A DNA stretch of 64,000 nucleotides from Paenibacillus faecis (GTDB taxonomy: Bacteria > Bacillota > Bacilli > Paenibacillales > Paenibacillaceae), in NCBI RefSeq assembly GCF_008084145.1, contig NZ_VSDO01000002.1, forward strand, positions 1-64,000, written 5' to 3'. Numbering within the stretch: position 1 is the stretch's first letter; the number at the start of each line of letters is the position of its first letter. Below are positions 10,015-19,784 of the stretch, piece after piece. A program made the position numbers and the translations under genes. Under the pieces are notes generated by a model, which was not told where the DNA came from, did no database searches, and worked only from the letters and a program-made list of their open reading frames with translations.

Positions 10015-10407
10015 TTACTTTTTAGCAAAGTTTACGCCAAAAACCCCGCCGACCGCACCCAGGAACAGCGAAGGGATGAGCAGTGCAAACTCCCGCACGC
10101 CCAGGGCATTGTCCAATGCCAAAAAACTGACAAGGAGCAACAGCAGCCCGTACAGCACACCTGTGAGGGAGCCTTGGTACAATCCTTTTTGCCTGGCTTT
10201 TTTTCCGGAAACCACCCCTCCGGCGACCAGGGAAATACCGTGTACCAGATAGGTATACAAAGTGAGATCCTCTTCTTCCAAAATTCCCGATTGCAACAGC
10301 AACGATAAAATTAGGGCACCGATCATCATCCACAAAAAAGCGTGCCATAACCCGGACAAGGTAGGGTGAGAAAGGCGGAAGGCGAATATACGGCGAATGA
10401 GATGCAT
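10015..10407 (-). CDS. TIGR04086-family membrane protein (YrzE-like)
   Basis: This small protein of 130 residues has four predicted transmembrane segments (for example ALILSLLLQSG and TGVLYGLLLLLVSFLAL). It matches the TIGR04086/YrzE type found between yajC and the DUF421 gene in Bacillus-like genomes. A GGAGG site precedes the ATG. Function is unknown. Confidence 0.75.
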   Translation of the reverse strand: MHLIRRIFAFRLSHPTLSGLWHAFLWMMIGALILSLLLQSGILEEEDLTLYTYLVHGISLVAGGVVSGKKARQKGLYQGSLTGVLYGLLLLLVSFLALDNALGVREFALLIPSLFLGAVGGVFGVNFAKK

Positions 10408-10575
10408 GGCAAGACCTCCATTCGATATTGATAACCCATTTTATGGCCAAGCCGGGCCCGTTATGACTGGCCGTCCAAAAAATCAGGAATATATTGTTTG
10501 GCATGTAAGCGGGAAGCAAAAGCCAGAATACAAGTACGCCCCATACTTTGGTGTAATGACGGGAGGGAACAGGCT

Positions 10576-11310
10576 ATGGCCGGGCATTGGACACATCTGG
10601 TACTTGTCGTTTCTCGGACGCTGCTGATGTATGTATTGGTTTTCGGAGTGATGCGGATTATGGGCAAAAGAGAAATCGGTCAGCTGTCCATTTTTGATCT
10701 GGTCATTTCGATTATGATCGCGGAGATTGCGGTCTTCGCTCTGGAGGATCTGAAACGCCCTCTATTTGAAGGAATCGCACCAATGATTACGCTGCTGCTC
10801 ATCCAAATCAGCATCGCCTTCCTTTCCCTGAAATTCCGCAAGGTTCGGCTTTGGTTCGACGGCGAGCCGAGCGTCATTATTCGCAACGGGGATATCAATC
10901 AAAAAGAAATGAGGAGGCAGCGCTACAATCTGGACGATTTATTGATGCAGCTGCGTTCCCAAAATATAGACAGCGTGGCCGATGTGGAGTTTGCCGTGCT
11001 GGAAACGAGCGGCAAGCTCAGCGTGCTGCCGAAGGATAAAACACAGGCTGGCGAACAGCCCACAAAAGAGGGGAAGAGCAAGGAATCGGAATTCCCGTCA
11101 CTCGTCCCCAAAGTAAAATACGAAGCTCTACCCCTGCCGCTGATTTTGGACGGAAAAGTGGACGATCACAATTTGAAACGAATCGGCAAAACCCGGTTCT
11201 GGTTGAAAAATCAAATTCAGGCCAAGGGAATCACCGATTTCAAGGATGTTTTTTTCTGTTCGATCGATCACAGGGGCAGATTTTACATCAACCGAAAGAA
11301 AGAGGATTAG
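10576..11310 (+). CDS. DUF421 (YetF/YrbG-like) membrane protein
   Basis: The 244-residue protein has three N-terminal transmembrane segments (residues about 5-80), with the signature VMRIMGKREIGQLSIFDLVISI near residues 23-44. A cytoplasmic part follows with GEPSVIIRNGDINQKEMRRQR, the DUF421 core. The family is widespread in spore formers and implicated in envelope or spore functions without a defined reaction. The ATG at 10576 follows GGGAGGGA. A linker of about 30 residues rich in Lys, Glu and Ser (near residues 155-180) interrupts the C-terminal part. Confidence 0.82.
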   Translation: MAGHWTHLVLVVSRTLLMYVLVFGVMRIMGKREIGQLSIFDLVISIMIAEIAVFALEDLKRPLFEGIAPMITLLLIQISIAFLSLKFRKVRLWFDGEPSVIIRNGDINQKEMRRQRYNLDDLLMQLRSQNIDSVADVEFAVLETSGKLSVLPKDKTQAGEQPTKEGKSKESEFPSLVPKVKYEALPLPLILDGKVDDHNLKRIGKTRFWLKNQIQAKGITDFKDVFFCSIDHRGRFYINRKKED

Positions 11311-11315
11311 AACAT

Positions 11316-12914
11316 TTAGGCCTTGAACCATCTCCGGAATAAGGGGAGACGCTTCAAGTCGTGTAAATCCACGAGTCCCAACAACCCGGATAAGATGAGG
11401 TATAGGATGCCGGAAAGCGAAACGGATGCCAGAAATTGAACTCCTTCGCCGCCGCCCATGGGAACTTCGTGATAGAGATAGGAGGCGGCCCCGGCCATGA
11501 TGATCATCGCGCAAACGACTTTGGCCAGATCGAGCAGCGGCAGCCGGTAATTTAACGCTTTGGCGACGCTTTGGCCATGAAGCAAAGTGACGATCACAAA
11601 GTTGACGATGATGGCCAGAATGGCTCCATAGATGCCCAGCGTCGGGTTGGATGCGAGATAAAAAATGAGAATGATCTTAACGATCGCCCCGATCAGCGTG
11701 TTGACGAGAGCCCGCCCCGGCTTATCCAGAGCTTGAAGCGTGGCCTGCAGCGGGGTCTGAACGTAGAGGAGCAGGGCAAAAGGGGCCATTATTTTCAACA
11801 TGCCCGCAATTTCTCCGTTATTGTAAACCAATTCGCAAAGCGGCCCGGCCAAAACATACATAATCGCGGCAAAAGGGGCTCCGGTGACGAGCGCAAGCCG
11901 GATGGATTGATGCAGCCGCAAATGAATCGTCCGATGATCCCCCCGGGCTTGCGCTTCGGCCAAGGAAGGAACCAGGGACACCGCCAGGGCGGAGGTCAAG
12001 GCTCCCGGCAGCAGGAGCAGGGGAATAACCATGCCCTGCAGCGCTCCATATTGGGCGGTGGCCACCGCGGTAGCGATTCCGGCAATGGCAAGACTCTGTG
12101 CGGTGGTAATGGACTCCAGCAAATAGGATAACGATCCGACCAATCGACCGCCGGTAACCGGGATGGCGATACGCAAAATTTTGCGGAGCGTTGCGGAAAA
12201 AGTCTTGTACTTCTCCCCGATTCCGGAGGAAGGTTCGGAAGCTTCAAGAGAACCAGAGGAACCGTTCGTGCCCGGTTCCCGCCGTTTTAGGCGGCGATAC
12301 TGCCATAGCAGAACCGCCATCCCGGCAATTTCGCCGACAACGACGCCCAGCATGGCGCCGGCGGCGGCATATTCAACGCCCATCGGCAGCAGCAGAAAGG
12401 AAAACCACAGGACGCAGATGATCCGGGCTACGGTTTCCAGAATGGAAGATACGGCTGAAGGGATCATGTCCTGCTTCCCTTGAAAATAGCCGCGGAATAC
12501 GGACGAAACGGCTACGATGACGATCATCGGGCTCATGGCCAGGAAGGTCTGGTAAACCCGCGGATCCGTCAAAATGTAGCGCGTGACTAAAGGAGCCAAA
12601 GCGACGCACAAGACCGTAAAGAACAACCCGGCTCCGGTCGCGAAAATCAGGCTTGTACGCAGGATGGCTTTGGAGCGTTCGGGGGTGCCGGCCGATTCCG
12701 CCTCGGCCACCAGCTTCGCGACAGCAAGGGGGATTCCACCGGCGATCAGCGTGACGATCACGAGAAAGAACGGGTAACCGAGCTGGTAGAGCCCGACGCC
12801 CTCGGCTCCGATCACCCTGGGCAGCAATATTCGCGGTATAAACCCGAGTATGCGGTTGACTATACTAGCGGCCAGCAGTATCATCGTGCCCTGGATAAAG
12901 GTCTGTTTATTCAA
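11316..12914 (-). CDS. spoVB: Stage V sporulation protein B (MOP-family flippase)
   Basis: The 532-residue protein has about 14 transmembrane segments of the MATE/MOP flippase type, beginning QGTMILLAASIVNRILGF. SpoVB is required for spore cortex synthesis and is related to lipid II flippases of the MurJ/Amj class. Gene order (DUF421 gene, spoVB, comN, sec genes) agrees with B. subtilis. The TTG at 12914 with GGAGAGAGG upstream is preferred over the more distal ATG. A CATATGG element upstream could be part of a sigma-E -10 but is weak. It converges on the DUF421 gene with five bases between them. Confidence 0.88.
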   Translation of the reverse strand: MNKQTFIQGTMILLAASIVNRILGFIPRILLPRVIGAEGVGLYQLGYPFFLVIVTLIAGGIPLAVAKLVAEAESAGTPERSKAILRTSLIFATGAGLFFTVLCVALAPLVTRYILTDPRVYQTFLAMSPMIVIVAVSSVFRGYFQGKQDMIPSAVSSILETVARIICVLWFSFLLLPMGVEYAAAGAMLGVVVGEIAGMAVLLWQYRRLKRREPGTNGSSGSLEASEPSSGIGEKYKTFSATLRKILRIAIPVTGGRLVGSLSYLLESITTAQSLAIAGIATAVATAQYGALQGMVIPLLLLPGALTSALAVSLVPSLAEAQARGDHRTIHLRLHQSIRLALVTGAPFAAIMYVLAGPLCELVYNNGEIAGMLKIMAPFALLLYVQTPLQATLQALDKPGRALVNTLIGAIVKIILIFYLASNPTLGIYGAILAIIVNFVIVTLLHGQSVAKALNYRLPLLDLAKVVCAMIIMAGAASYLYHEVPMGGGEGVQFLASVSLSGILYLILSGLLGLVDLHDLKRLPLFRRWFKA

Positions 12915-13089
12915 ATGGATTCCCTCTCTCCTTATTAAGCGATCTTGCGGTGGATGCAAGACCCGCGGTTGTTAATAACCATATGCCGGTCCTGTCCCAC
13001 TTCATGACTTGTCTTTTTTGGTCTTTATGCAGGAATCCAAAAATTAAGGTAGAATGTAATAAGACGGGGAGATGGAAGGAGGCATCACG

Positions 13090-13344
13090 ATGGCTGAAGA
13101 TGAAATGAGCGAGAAGCAGTTGAACGAAGCGATCGAAAGCCTTTGCGTCAGCAAAGCGGAGGAATTTCGGTTAATCGGCTATGAACAGGTCACCGGCCGG
13201 GACATCTGGGAGTGCGTCAGCCAGAAATACGAGAAAGAAGGCTTCCCTCCATTGTATCAGTTAGTGAATGATATCCTTTCTTTGAAAGCGACCCAGTTTA
13301 TGAACTATTTGACGATTTCCGCATTTCGTGGATCCCGTTTCTGA
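13090..13344 (+). CDS. comN: ComN-like post-transcriptional regulator
   Basis: The 84-residue protein is a probable ComN (YrzD) homologue, which in B. subtilis acts on comE mRNA at the cell pole. The sequence MSEKQLNEAIESLCVSKAEE and FPPLYQLVNDILSLKATQFMNYL fits the family. The ATG at 13090 is chosen after GGAAGGAGG. It is divergent from spoVB and just upstream of secD, as in B. subtilis. Confidence 0.75.
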   Translation: MAEDEMSEKQLNEAIESLCVSKAEEFRLIGYEQVTGRDIWECVSQKYEKEGFPPLYQLVNDILSLKATQFMNYLTISAFRGSRF

Positions 13345-13361
13345 TGAAAGGGGTCTTTTTT
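13331..13361 (+). terminator. Weak terminator overlapping the comN stop
   Basis: The arms gatccc and ggggtc pair and are followed by a T7 tract. The first arm lies inside the last comN codons. Confidence 0.5.
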
Positions 13362-13408
13362 GTGATGGAATTTTAACCACTGTTTAAAAACCGACAAAAT
13401 TTGATAAA

Positions 13409-13437
13409 TTGACGCTCATTTCCGGCATGGCTATAAT
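13409..13437 (+). promoter_or_regulatory. Sigma-A-type promoter of secD-secF
   Basis: TTGACG (13409-13414) is followed by a 17-base spacer and TATAAT (13432-13437), about 38 bases before secD. Confidence 0.8.
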
Positions 13438-13474
13438 AGGACTATTGAGAACTGAAAGGGGAAGTAAGCACGGG

Positions 13475-14728
13475 ATGAAAAGAATCTTCGCATTCGTAAC
13501 CGTCGTGGTTGTGATTTCCGGCATTATGGCCTGGTCAACCCCCGGACTGCTGAAAAGTGTGCATCTCGGACTGGATCTGAAGGGCGGGTTCGAGATTTTG
13601 TATGAAGCTTCGCCGATGGAAGGCGGGGAAAAGGTATCCAGACAATCGCTGTTAAAAACCGCCCAGAGCCTGGAAGACCGGGCCAATAAGCTGGGAACCA
13701 GCGAACCTGAAGTAACGACGGAAGGGACGAACCGCATTCGTCTTAAACTGGCGGGTGTGACCGATGAGGCCGAGGTTCGCAAGCTGATGAAGGAGCCGGC
13801 TTCTCTTACGTTCCGGAGCAAGGATGGAACGGAAAAATCGGAGAACGAATACAACAAGATCGAAATGGTCGGGACGGATTTTGTGGAGAACGCGGCCAAG
13901 CTGGAGCTCGGTTCCATGAACGAGCCGATCGTTGCTATCAAAGTCAAGGACAAGAAGAAATTTGCCGAGATTACGGAGCGTTTACTCGGTAAGCCGCTCG
14001 CGATTTACATGAACGATAAGATGATTTCCGACCCTATCGTACAAAACGTGCTATCGGATGGTACCGCCACAATCACCGTGGGCGGGGACCGCAAGAAAGC
14101 CGAGGAACTTCGCGATGTCATCAACCTTGGCGCGTTGCCGCTGAAGCTGACCGAGAAATATACGCAAAGCGTCGGCGCTACGCTGGGCAAGCAATCCCTC
14201 GATAAGACGATTGAAGCCGGATTGATTGCTTCCGCTTTTATTTTGCTATTTATGGTGGGGATGTACCGGGTTCCCGGTCTGATCGCCGCCTTCACGCTGA
14301 TCGTTCACACGTGGCTGTTAATTCTAGTCTTTGTCTGGGCGGATTTCACGCTCACCCTGCCGGGGATTGCGGCACTAATACTCGGGGTCGGCATGGCGGT
14401 TGACGCCAACATTATTACCAACGAACGGATTCACGAAGAAATGAAGAACGGAAAGAGCGTCATGTCCGCTGTCAAAGCCGGGGACAAGCATTCCTTCCGA
14501 ACCGTTATGGACTCTCAACTTACAACGGTAATCGTTGCGGCCGTCATGTACTGGTTCGGTACCGGCGCGGTTAAAGGCTTTGCGCTGGTCCTGATCGTAG
14601 AGATCGTACTGAGTATCGCTACGAATATCTATCTCTCCCGCTTCCTGTTGAACCTGCTGTTAAAAGCCGGTAAACTGTTGAAGCCGAAGTACTTCGGTGT
14701 AAAGGAGAGTGAAATTCGTGAGCTTTAA
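13475..14728 (+). CDS. secD: Protein translocase subunit SecD
   Basis: SecD, with SecF, is an RND-type partner of SecYEG that uses the proton gradient to complete export. The 417-residue protein has an N-terminal transmembrane helix, the LGLDLKGGFEILYEA motif, a periplasmic-type P1 domain of about 200 residues, and five C-terminal transmembrane helices with GVGMAVDANIITNERI. The ATG at 13475 is chosen because it places the first transmembrane helix at the terminus. In B. subtilis SecDF is one fused protein, while here the two parts are separate, overlapping genes. Confidence 0.95.
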   Translation: MKRIFAFVTVVVVISGIMAWSTPGLLKSVHLGLDLKGGFEILYEASPMEGGEKVSRQSLLKTAQSLEDRANKLGTSEPEVTTEGTNRIRLKLAGVTDEAEVRKLMKEPASLTFRSKDGTEKSENEYNKIEMVGTDFVENAAKLELGSMNEPIVAIKVKDKKKFAEITERLLGKPLAIYMNDKMISDPIVQNVLSDGTATITVGGDRKKAEELRDVINLGALPLKLTEKYTQSVGATLGKQSLDKTIEAGLIASAFILLFMVGMYRVPGLIAAFTLIVHTWLLILVFVWADFTLTLPGIAALILGVGMAVDANIITNERIHEEMKNGKSVMSAVKAGDKHSFRTVMDSQLTTVIVAAVMYWFGTGAVKGFALVLIVEIVLSIATNIYLSRFLLNLLLKAGKLLKPKYFGVKESEIREL

Positions 14729-15608
14729 AAACTTGAACTACGTGCATCTTAGTAAATATTTTTATATATTCTCGATTGCTCTGACCCTGGCCGGTATTAT
14801 TTGCTTGTCCGTATTCGGGCTGAATTACAGCGTCGACTTCCGGGCCGGCTCCAACGTGGACATCACGCTGAGCAAGGGAATCACCGCGGAGCAAGTCCAG
14901 CCGATTCTGGACAAGCTGAAGATCGCGGATGAAGCGAGCATAAGCCCTGGTGAGGAACGGATGAACATCCGGTTTACCCAGGTTTTGAATGAGGATCAGG
15001 AAATGAAATTGAAGGGGGAAATTTCGAAACTCGATGAAAAAGCCTCCTTCGAAGTGAATACGGTAGATCCGGAAATGGCCAAGGAATTGGCGCGCAACGC
15101 GATTTATGCCGTCCTGATCTCCTGTCTGGGCATTATCGTTTATGTCAGCATCCGTTTTGAATGGAGATTTGCCGTAGCGGCGATTATCTCCCTGCTGCAT
15201 GACGCGTTTATGGTGGTTGCGGTGTTCTCGATTTTCCGCTTGGAAGTCGATTTGACCTTTATCATCGCCGTTTTGACGATTATCGGCTATTCGATCAATG
15301 ATACGATCGTTATCTTTGACCGGATCCGCGAGAACCTGCGTTTCAGCAAGCTGAAAAACCGCCAGGACCTGATCGAGCTGGTCAACCGAAGCGTTTCGCA
15401 GACCATTATGCGTTCGATTTACACCGCCTTGACGGTATTTGTGGCCGCCTTCTTCCTGTTCCTTCTCGGTGGAGAATCGATCCGCATGTTCTCGTTGGCG
15501 ATGGTTATCGGGCTGTTGTTCGGGGCCTACTCCTCGATCTTTATCGCAAGCCCGTTGTGGTTCGTTTTGAAGAGCAAGCAGAAAAACAAGCCGGCCAAAG
15601 CGTCCTAA
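14718..15608 (+). CDS. secF: Protein translocase subunit SecF
   Basis: The 296-residue protein has one N-terminal and five C-terminal transmembrane helices. SecF motifs are LNYSVDFRAGSNVDI and TIIGYSINDTIVIFDRIREN. The GTG at 14718 is chosen because AAAGGAGAG ends eight bases upstream. This start lies inside the end of secD, so the two are translationally coupled. Confidence 0.95.
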   Translation: MSFKNLNYVHLSKYFYIFSIALTLAGIICLSVFGLNYSVDFRAGSNVDITLSKGITAEQVQPILDKLKIADEASISPGEERMNIRFTQVLNEDQEMKLKGEISKLDEKASFEVNTVDPEMAKELARNAIYAVLISCLGIIVYVSIRFEWRFAVAAIISLLHDAFMVVAVFSIFRLEVDLTFIIAVLTIIGYSINDTIVIFDRIRENLRFSKLKNRQDLIELVNRSVSQTIMRSIYTALTVFVAAFFLFLLGGESIRMFSLAMVIGLLFGAYSSIFIASPLWFVLKSKQKNKPAKAS

Positions 15609-15640
15609 GAGGCCACTTTGCCTTTTGTTCGGTATGATAG

Positions 15641-15668
15641 AGCCGCGTCGAATGATGACGCGGCTTTC
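15641..15668 (+). terminator. Possible terminator after secF
   Basis: The stem agccgcgtc/gacgcggct has a seven-base loop and a weak tail (ttccc). Termination may be partial. Confidence 0.45.
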
Positions 15669-15705
15669 CCGCTCTATACGTAAAAAGTGTCTCAGGAGGA
15701 TTCAT

Positions 15706-16662
15706 ATGTCACGCGAACAAGCCGTTCCAGCCAATTCCGCAGTATGGCTCGGTATCGCTAATCATATTGTTTTAGCTGTATTTAAGGGTACCGTCGGATT
15801 GCTCTTCGACAGCAAGGCGCTGCTGGCCGGAGGGCTGCATTCCGCCGCGGACGGAGCCGCCCTGGTTTGCGGGAAACTCAAGCTCCCAAGACAAACCAAA
15901 AGAAACGGGGAATTCCGGCAGTCCGGTGCCGGCAAAGCGGGAGAGCCGCTGCTGGCCATTTTTCTGTCCGTGTTCTTGCTGATGGGCAGCCTGCAAATGG
16001 GCATTTCCTCCATCGGCGAAATTTCCCAGGGGGAGATAGCTCCTCCCGGTGCTTTAGCCGGCGTGGCCATTGTGATCTCGATTGCGCTGCAGGAAGCATT
16101 GTTTCAATACCAGTACCGTCAACTTCGAAGATCCAAAAGCGAACAGCTGCAGACGCTGGTCGAATCGCACAGACATTCGCTGTACGCCTCGGTCGCCGTT
16201 TTGATCGGTGTGTTTGGGGCGATGACCGGCCAGGAGATGGAAGTGCCGCTGCTGCTGTATCTCGACCCGGTCGCCTCGCTGCTCGTATCCGTTATGGTGC
16301 TGTGGCGGGTGTATCGCATGATTCTCGGAACCGTTTACGGCTCCCTGATCTCGGACACCCAGGAAGAGGACGCTTCCCTGTTCATTGAAACGGTTCAGCG
16401 GGTCCATGGTGTCATCACGGTGGATGAGTTAAAAGCCAAGGAGAACGGTCACTATGTGACGGTTACCGCAAGAATTAGCGTGAATCCGCGAATTACGGTG
16501 CTCGAAGCCAATGAGATCGCGACGCGGGCCAAGGTACTGCTGATGACGCGGTTTTCGCATATCAGCGAAGTGAGCATTCAGGTGCTGCCGTATGATCCCG
16601 GCTATCCGTATAAAAGCAACTTCGAAGGCCCCAGCGATGATCTGCCGACTCTGCTTCAGTAG
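15706..16662 (+). CDS. Cation diffusion facilitator-family protein
   Basis: The 318-residue membrane protein has CDF architecture, with six hydrophobic segments and a C-terminal cytoplasmic ferredoxin-like domain (about residues 220-300, ending ISEVSIQVLPYDPG). CDF proteins export Zn, Mn or Fe in exchange for protons. The first metal-site motif HxxxD is present (GLHSAADGA, about residue 46). The second motif, usually HxxxD in the fifth helix, reads SHRHSLYASV, with no Asp at the expected place. A loop of about 25 residues between the second and third helices is basic. ATG follows AGGAGGATTC. The altered site raises the question whether it still transports metal. Confidence 0.78.
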   Translation: MSREQAVPANSAVWLGIANHIVLAVFKGTVGLLFDSKALLAGGLHSAADGAALVCGKLKLPRQTKRNGEFRQSGAGKAGEPLLAIFLSVFLLMGSLQMGISSIGEISQGEIAPPGALAGVAIVISIALQEALFQYQYRQLRRSKSEQLQTLVESHRHSLYASVAVLIGVFGAMTGQEMEVPLLLYLDPVASLLVSVMVLWRVYRMILGTVYGSLISDTQEEDASLFIETVQRVHGVITVDELKAKENGHYVTVTARISVNPRITVLEANEIATRAKVLLMTRFSHISEVSIQVLPYDPGYPYKSNFEGPSDDLPTLLQ

Positions 16663-16692
16663 GGACGGGTTTTGGAAAGAAGGTGTTTGGTT

Positions 16693-19098
16693 TTGATTCA
16701 ACCGAAATATCAATGGAAGACGCTCCCCTGCGACCAGGCCGCCGCGGCGGAGTTGGAGCGGAGGCTGAAACTCCCGCCGCTGGTGGCTTCACTTCTGGTG
16801 ACCCGGGGATTGGTCAATCCGGAGGAAGCCGCAGCGTTCCTGGCCGGGAGCATGGAAGATTTGCATGATCCGTTTTTGCTGAGCGGAATGAGGGAGGCGG
16901 TCCCACGGATCCGCCAAGCGTTGGAGAACCGGGAACGTATATTGATTTACGGCGACTATGACGCCGACGGGGTTTCGTCGACAGCCTTGATGATTTGTTT
17001 AATGAGGCATGTAGGGGCCGACTTCGAATATTACATCCCCCACCGTTCCAAAGAAGGGTATGGACTACATATTTCGCCTTTGCAGCAGGCCCGGGAACGC
17101 GGAGTGACGCTGGTACTCACGGTGGACACGGGGATCAGCGCTGTCGACCAGATCGCTTTTGCCAAGGAGGCCGGGATGGACGTGATCGTCACCGATCACC
17201 ATGAGCCGCCGTCCCGTCTTCCGGAAGCTTACGCCCTTATAAACCCTAAACTTCCTTACTGTTCTTATCCCTTTAAAGGACTCGCCGGGGTAGGCGTCGC
17301 TTACAAATTAGCCACGGCTCTTCTCGGAGAAGAAGTGCCCGCATCCTGGACGGAACTAGCCGCCTTGGGCACCATTGCGGATTTAATGCCGCTTACGGGC
17401 GAGAACCGGGCGATCGTCCGCTCCGGCCTGAGGTCCATGGCCAATTCGCCTTTCCCCGGGATGACCGCGCTGTTAAAAACCGCGGGCTGGAAGTCGGGGG
17501 AAGTGTCGGCCATGAACGTGGCCTTCGGGTTGGCGCCGCGCGTCAACGCCAGCGGACGAATGAGTCACGCGGACCGCGCGGTGAAGCTGCTCGTTACCGA
17601 AATGGCGGAAGAAGCGGAAGCGGCGGCTCTTGAACTTGACATCCTGAACAAAGAGCGCCAGGAACTGGTGGAGCAAATCGTTCAGGAAGCCCTGCTCGGC
17701 CTGGAAGCTAAGGCGGCGGCGGGAAAGCTGCCGGACGTGATTGTCGTGGCCGGGGAAGGTTGGAACGTCGGCGTCGTGGGCATCGTCGCTTCCAAAATCC
17801 TGGAGAGATACTACCGGCCGACCCTAGTCCTTGGCATCCACCCCGAGACGGGGGAATGCAAAGGCTCGGCCCGTTCGATTCCAGGTTTCGATATTTACGA
17901 GGCCTTAACGGAATGCGCCGATCTTCTGGATCATTTCGGCGGGCATCCGTCCGCTGCCGGAATGTCGCTTTCCCGCGAGCATCTGGCCGAATTTGAGCGG
18001 CGGTTGAACGAATTCGCCGCAGGGGTCTTGCTGCCGGAGCACTTTGTGCCGACCATGGTGAACGACCTGGAGTGCTCGCTGTCGGAAATCAGCCTGCGGG
18101 CCATAGAGCAGATGGAAGCCCTGGCTCCCTTCGGCATGGGAAATCCCTGTCCGCGTTTGTTGATCCGTGGAGCGAAGCTGGTGGAATGCAAGCCGATCGG
18201 CAAGGACGGCAAACATTTGCGGCTTACGGTCGCCCAGAACAACACTACGATGGAAGCCGTAGCTTTCGGAAAAGGCGAGCTGGCGATCATGCTCGCCGAG
18301 GAAGCGGAGCTCGATATCGTAGCGGAGGCGGGAATCAATGAATGGAACGGCTCGCGAAAACCGCAATTGCTGATTCAGGATATCGCCGTGTCCCATTTGC
18401 AGGTGCATGATTTCCGGGGCTTTGCCAACCCGACAGCCAAACTGAACGAACTGACCGGCGATCTCTTGAAATGCCCGGGATTCCGTACGGAATCGGTGGC
18501 GGCGCTGCTCAACCCGGACTCCGAAATTTTGGATCATCCGGAATTGAATCCGGCCTCGCTTTGGGTATATGATAGGAGAGTCGGCGCCGTATCGGCGAAT
18601 GCCGATGATCCCGAAACGGGAGCCGCGGTAATAACGACGCTCTTCATTCTGGAGCTGCCGAAAACCCCCGTGGAATGGAACCGCATACTGGCCTCATTCG
18701 GCGCGTTGGAAAGGGTTTATCTGCTTCATCCGAAAATCCCTGTCCAAGAGCTGCTGGAGCCGCCGAACCGGGATCAGTTCAAGCAGGTTTATGCGCTGCT
18801 CCGAAGCTATGCCGCCGAAGGGCAGTCCGAAGACAAGCTGATTTCGGCCATGATGGCACGGACGCGGTTGTCCAGACGCATGCTGACCCTGACGATGGAT
18901 GTTTTTGAAGAACTCGGCTTTATTGCGCGGTCTTCGGGAATAGTAACCGTGATGCCATCCCCGTCCAAACGACCGCTGGAGTCGTCCGTACGGTACAGGG
19001 ATTTGGGGCTCCTCGCAGAGACGGAGCAGATGCTGCTTCGGGCGAAGGTTTCCCAGATTTCCGAATGGCTGCGAACCCGGATTCAAGGAGCTTCATAG
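16693..19098 (+). CDS. recJ: Single-stranded-DNA-specific exonuclease RecJ
   Basis: RecJ is a 5'-3' ssDNA exonuclease used in recombination and base-excision repair. The 801-residue protein has DHH-family motifs YGDYDADGVSSTA, LTVDTGISA and VTDHHEPP, then the DHHA1 region with GGHPSAAGMS. The C-terminal extension, from about residue 560, is typical of Firmicute RecJ. The frame is open from 16672, and the TTG at 16693 is chosen because AAGAAGG lies nine bases upstream. The recJ-apt-relA order matches Bacillus. Confidence 0.95.
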   Translation: MIQPKYQWKTLPCDQAAAAELERRLKLPPLVASLLVTRGLVNPEEAAAFLAGSMEDLHDPFLLSGMREAVPRIRQALENRERILIYGDYDADGVSSTALMICLMRHVGADFEYYIPHRSKEGYGLHISPLQQARERGVTLVLTVDTGISAVDQIAFAKEAGMDVIVTDHHEPPSRLPEAYALINPKLPYCSYPFKGLAGVGVAYKLATALLGEEVPASWTELAALGTIADLMPLTGENRAIVRSGLRSMANSPFPGMTALLKTAGWKSGEVSAMNVAFGLAPRVNASGRMSHADRAVKLLVTEMAEEAEAAALELDILNKERQELVEQIVQEALLGLEAKAAAGKLPDVIVVAGEGWNVGVVGIVASKILERYYRPTLVLGIHPETGECKGSARSIPGFDIYEALTECADLLDHFGGHPSAAGMSLSREHLAEFERRLNEFAAGVLLPEHFVPTMVNDLECSLSEISLRAIEQMEALAPFGMGNPCPRLLIRGAKLVECKPIGKDGKHLRLTVAQNNTTMEAVAFGKGELAIMLAEEAELDIVAEAGINEWNGSRKPQLLIQDIAVSHLQVHDFRGFANPTAKLNELTGDLLKCPGFRTESVAALLNPDSEILDHPELNPASLWVYDRRVGAVSANADDPETGAAVITTLFILELPKTPVEWNRILASFGALERVYLLHPKIPVQELLEPPNRDQFKQVYALLRSYAAEGQSEDKLISAMMARTRLSRRMLTLTMDVFEELGFIARSSGIVTVMPSPSKRPLESSVRYRDLGLLAETEQMLLRAKVSQISEWLRTRIQGAS

Positions 19099-19145
19099 CT
19101 ATATATACTTAAATAGCGTCTATGCATACTTAGGAGGAGATTGTA

Positions 19146-19664
19146 TTGGATTTTAAAGATTATATCCGGGTAATTCCCGATTTCCCGCAGCCGGGGATCA
19201 GCTTCAAGGACATTACGACCTTGCTGAATGACGGCGAGAAATATCGCCTGGCGATCGAAGAACTCAAGAGCCGGGTATCCCACCTGAAGATCGACCTGAT
19301 CGCCGGGCCGGAAGCCCGCGGCTTTGTCGTCGGCGCTCCGCTCGCTTATGCGCTGGGGGTTGGCTTCGTCCCGATTCGCAAAAGCGGCAAACTGCCTTAT
19401 GAAACAATCGAGGTCGGCTACGACCTGGAATACGGCAAGGACAAGCTGGCGATGCATACGGACGCGGTTAAGCCGGGGCAGAATGTCCTCATTGCCGACG
19501 ATCTTCTGGCCACCGGCGGTACGATCTCGACTTCGGTCGACCTGGTTCGCAAACTGGGAGGCAACGTAGTCGGCACCGCCTTCCTGATCGAGCTTGGCGA
19601 CTTGAACGGCCGGGCCAAGCTGCCGGGGATCGACGTCTTTTCCCTGGTTCATTACGATTTCTGA
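19146..19664 (+). CDS. apt: Adenine phosphoribosyltransferase
   Basis: Apt converts adenine and PRPP to AMP in purine salvage. The 172-residue protein starts [17 protein letters not shown], the canonical Apt terminus. It carries the PRPP-binding loop [13 protein letters not shown] and the motif GPEARGF. TTG start after AGGAGGAG. Confidence 0.96.
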   Translation: MDFKDYIRVIPDFPQPGISFKDITTLLNDGEKYRLAIEELKSRVSHLKIDLIAGPEARGFVVGAPLAYALGVGFVPIRKSGKLPYETIEVGYDLEYGKDKLAMHTDAVKPGQNVLIADDLLATGGTISTSVDLVRKLGGNVVGTAFLIELGDLNGRAKLPGIDVFSLVHYDF

Positions 19665-19720
19665 CGATGGAACTGAGCGATAAGGAATACGTCCATTAAC
19701 GGACATTTATATTCTAAAAA

Positions 19721-19769
19721 AATAGAGCTATGCTCCCGAATCGTTTGATTCGGAAAGCATAGCTCTTTT
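19721..19769. terminator. Strong terminator between apt and the uracil permease gene
   Basis: The long stem (agagctatgct with agcatagctct, extended by cgaatc/gattcg) has a short loop, A residues before it and TTTTG after it. It can serve both converging genes. Confidence 0.85.
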
Positions 19770-19784
19770 GTGTTTGAGCCATCG

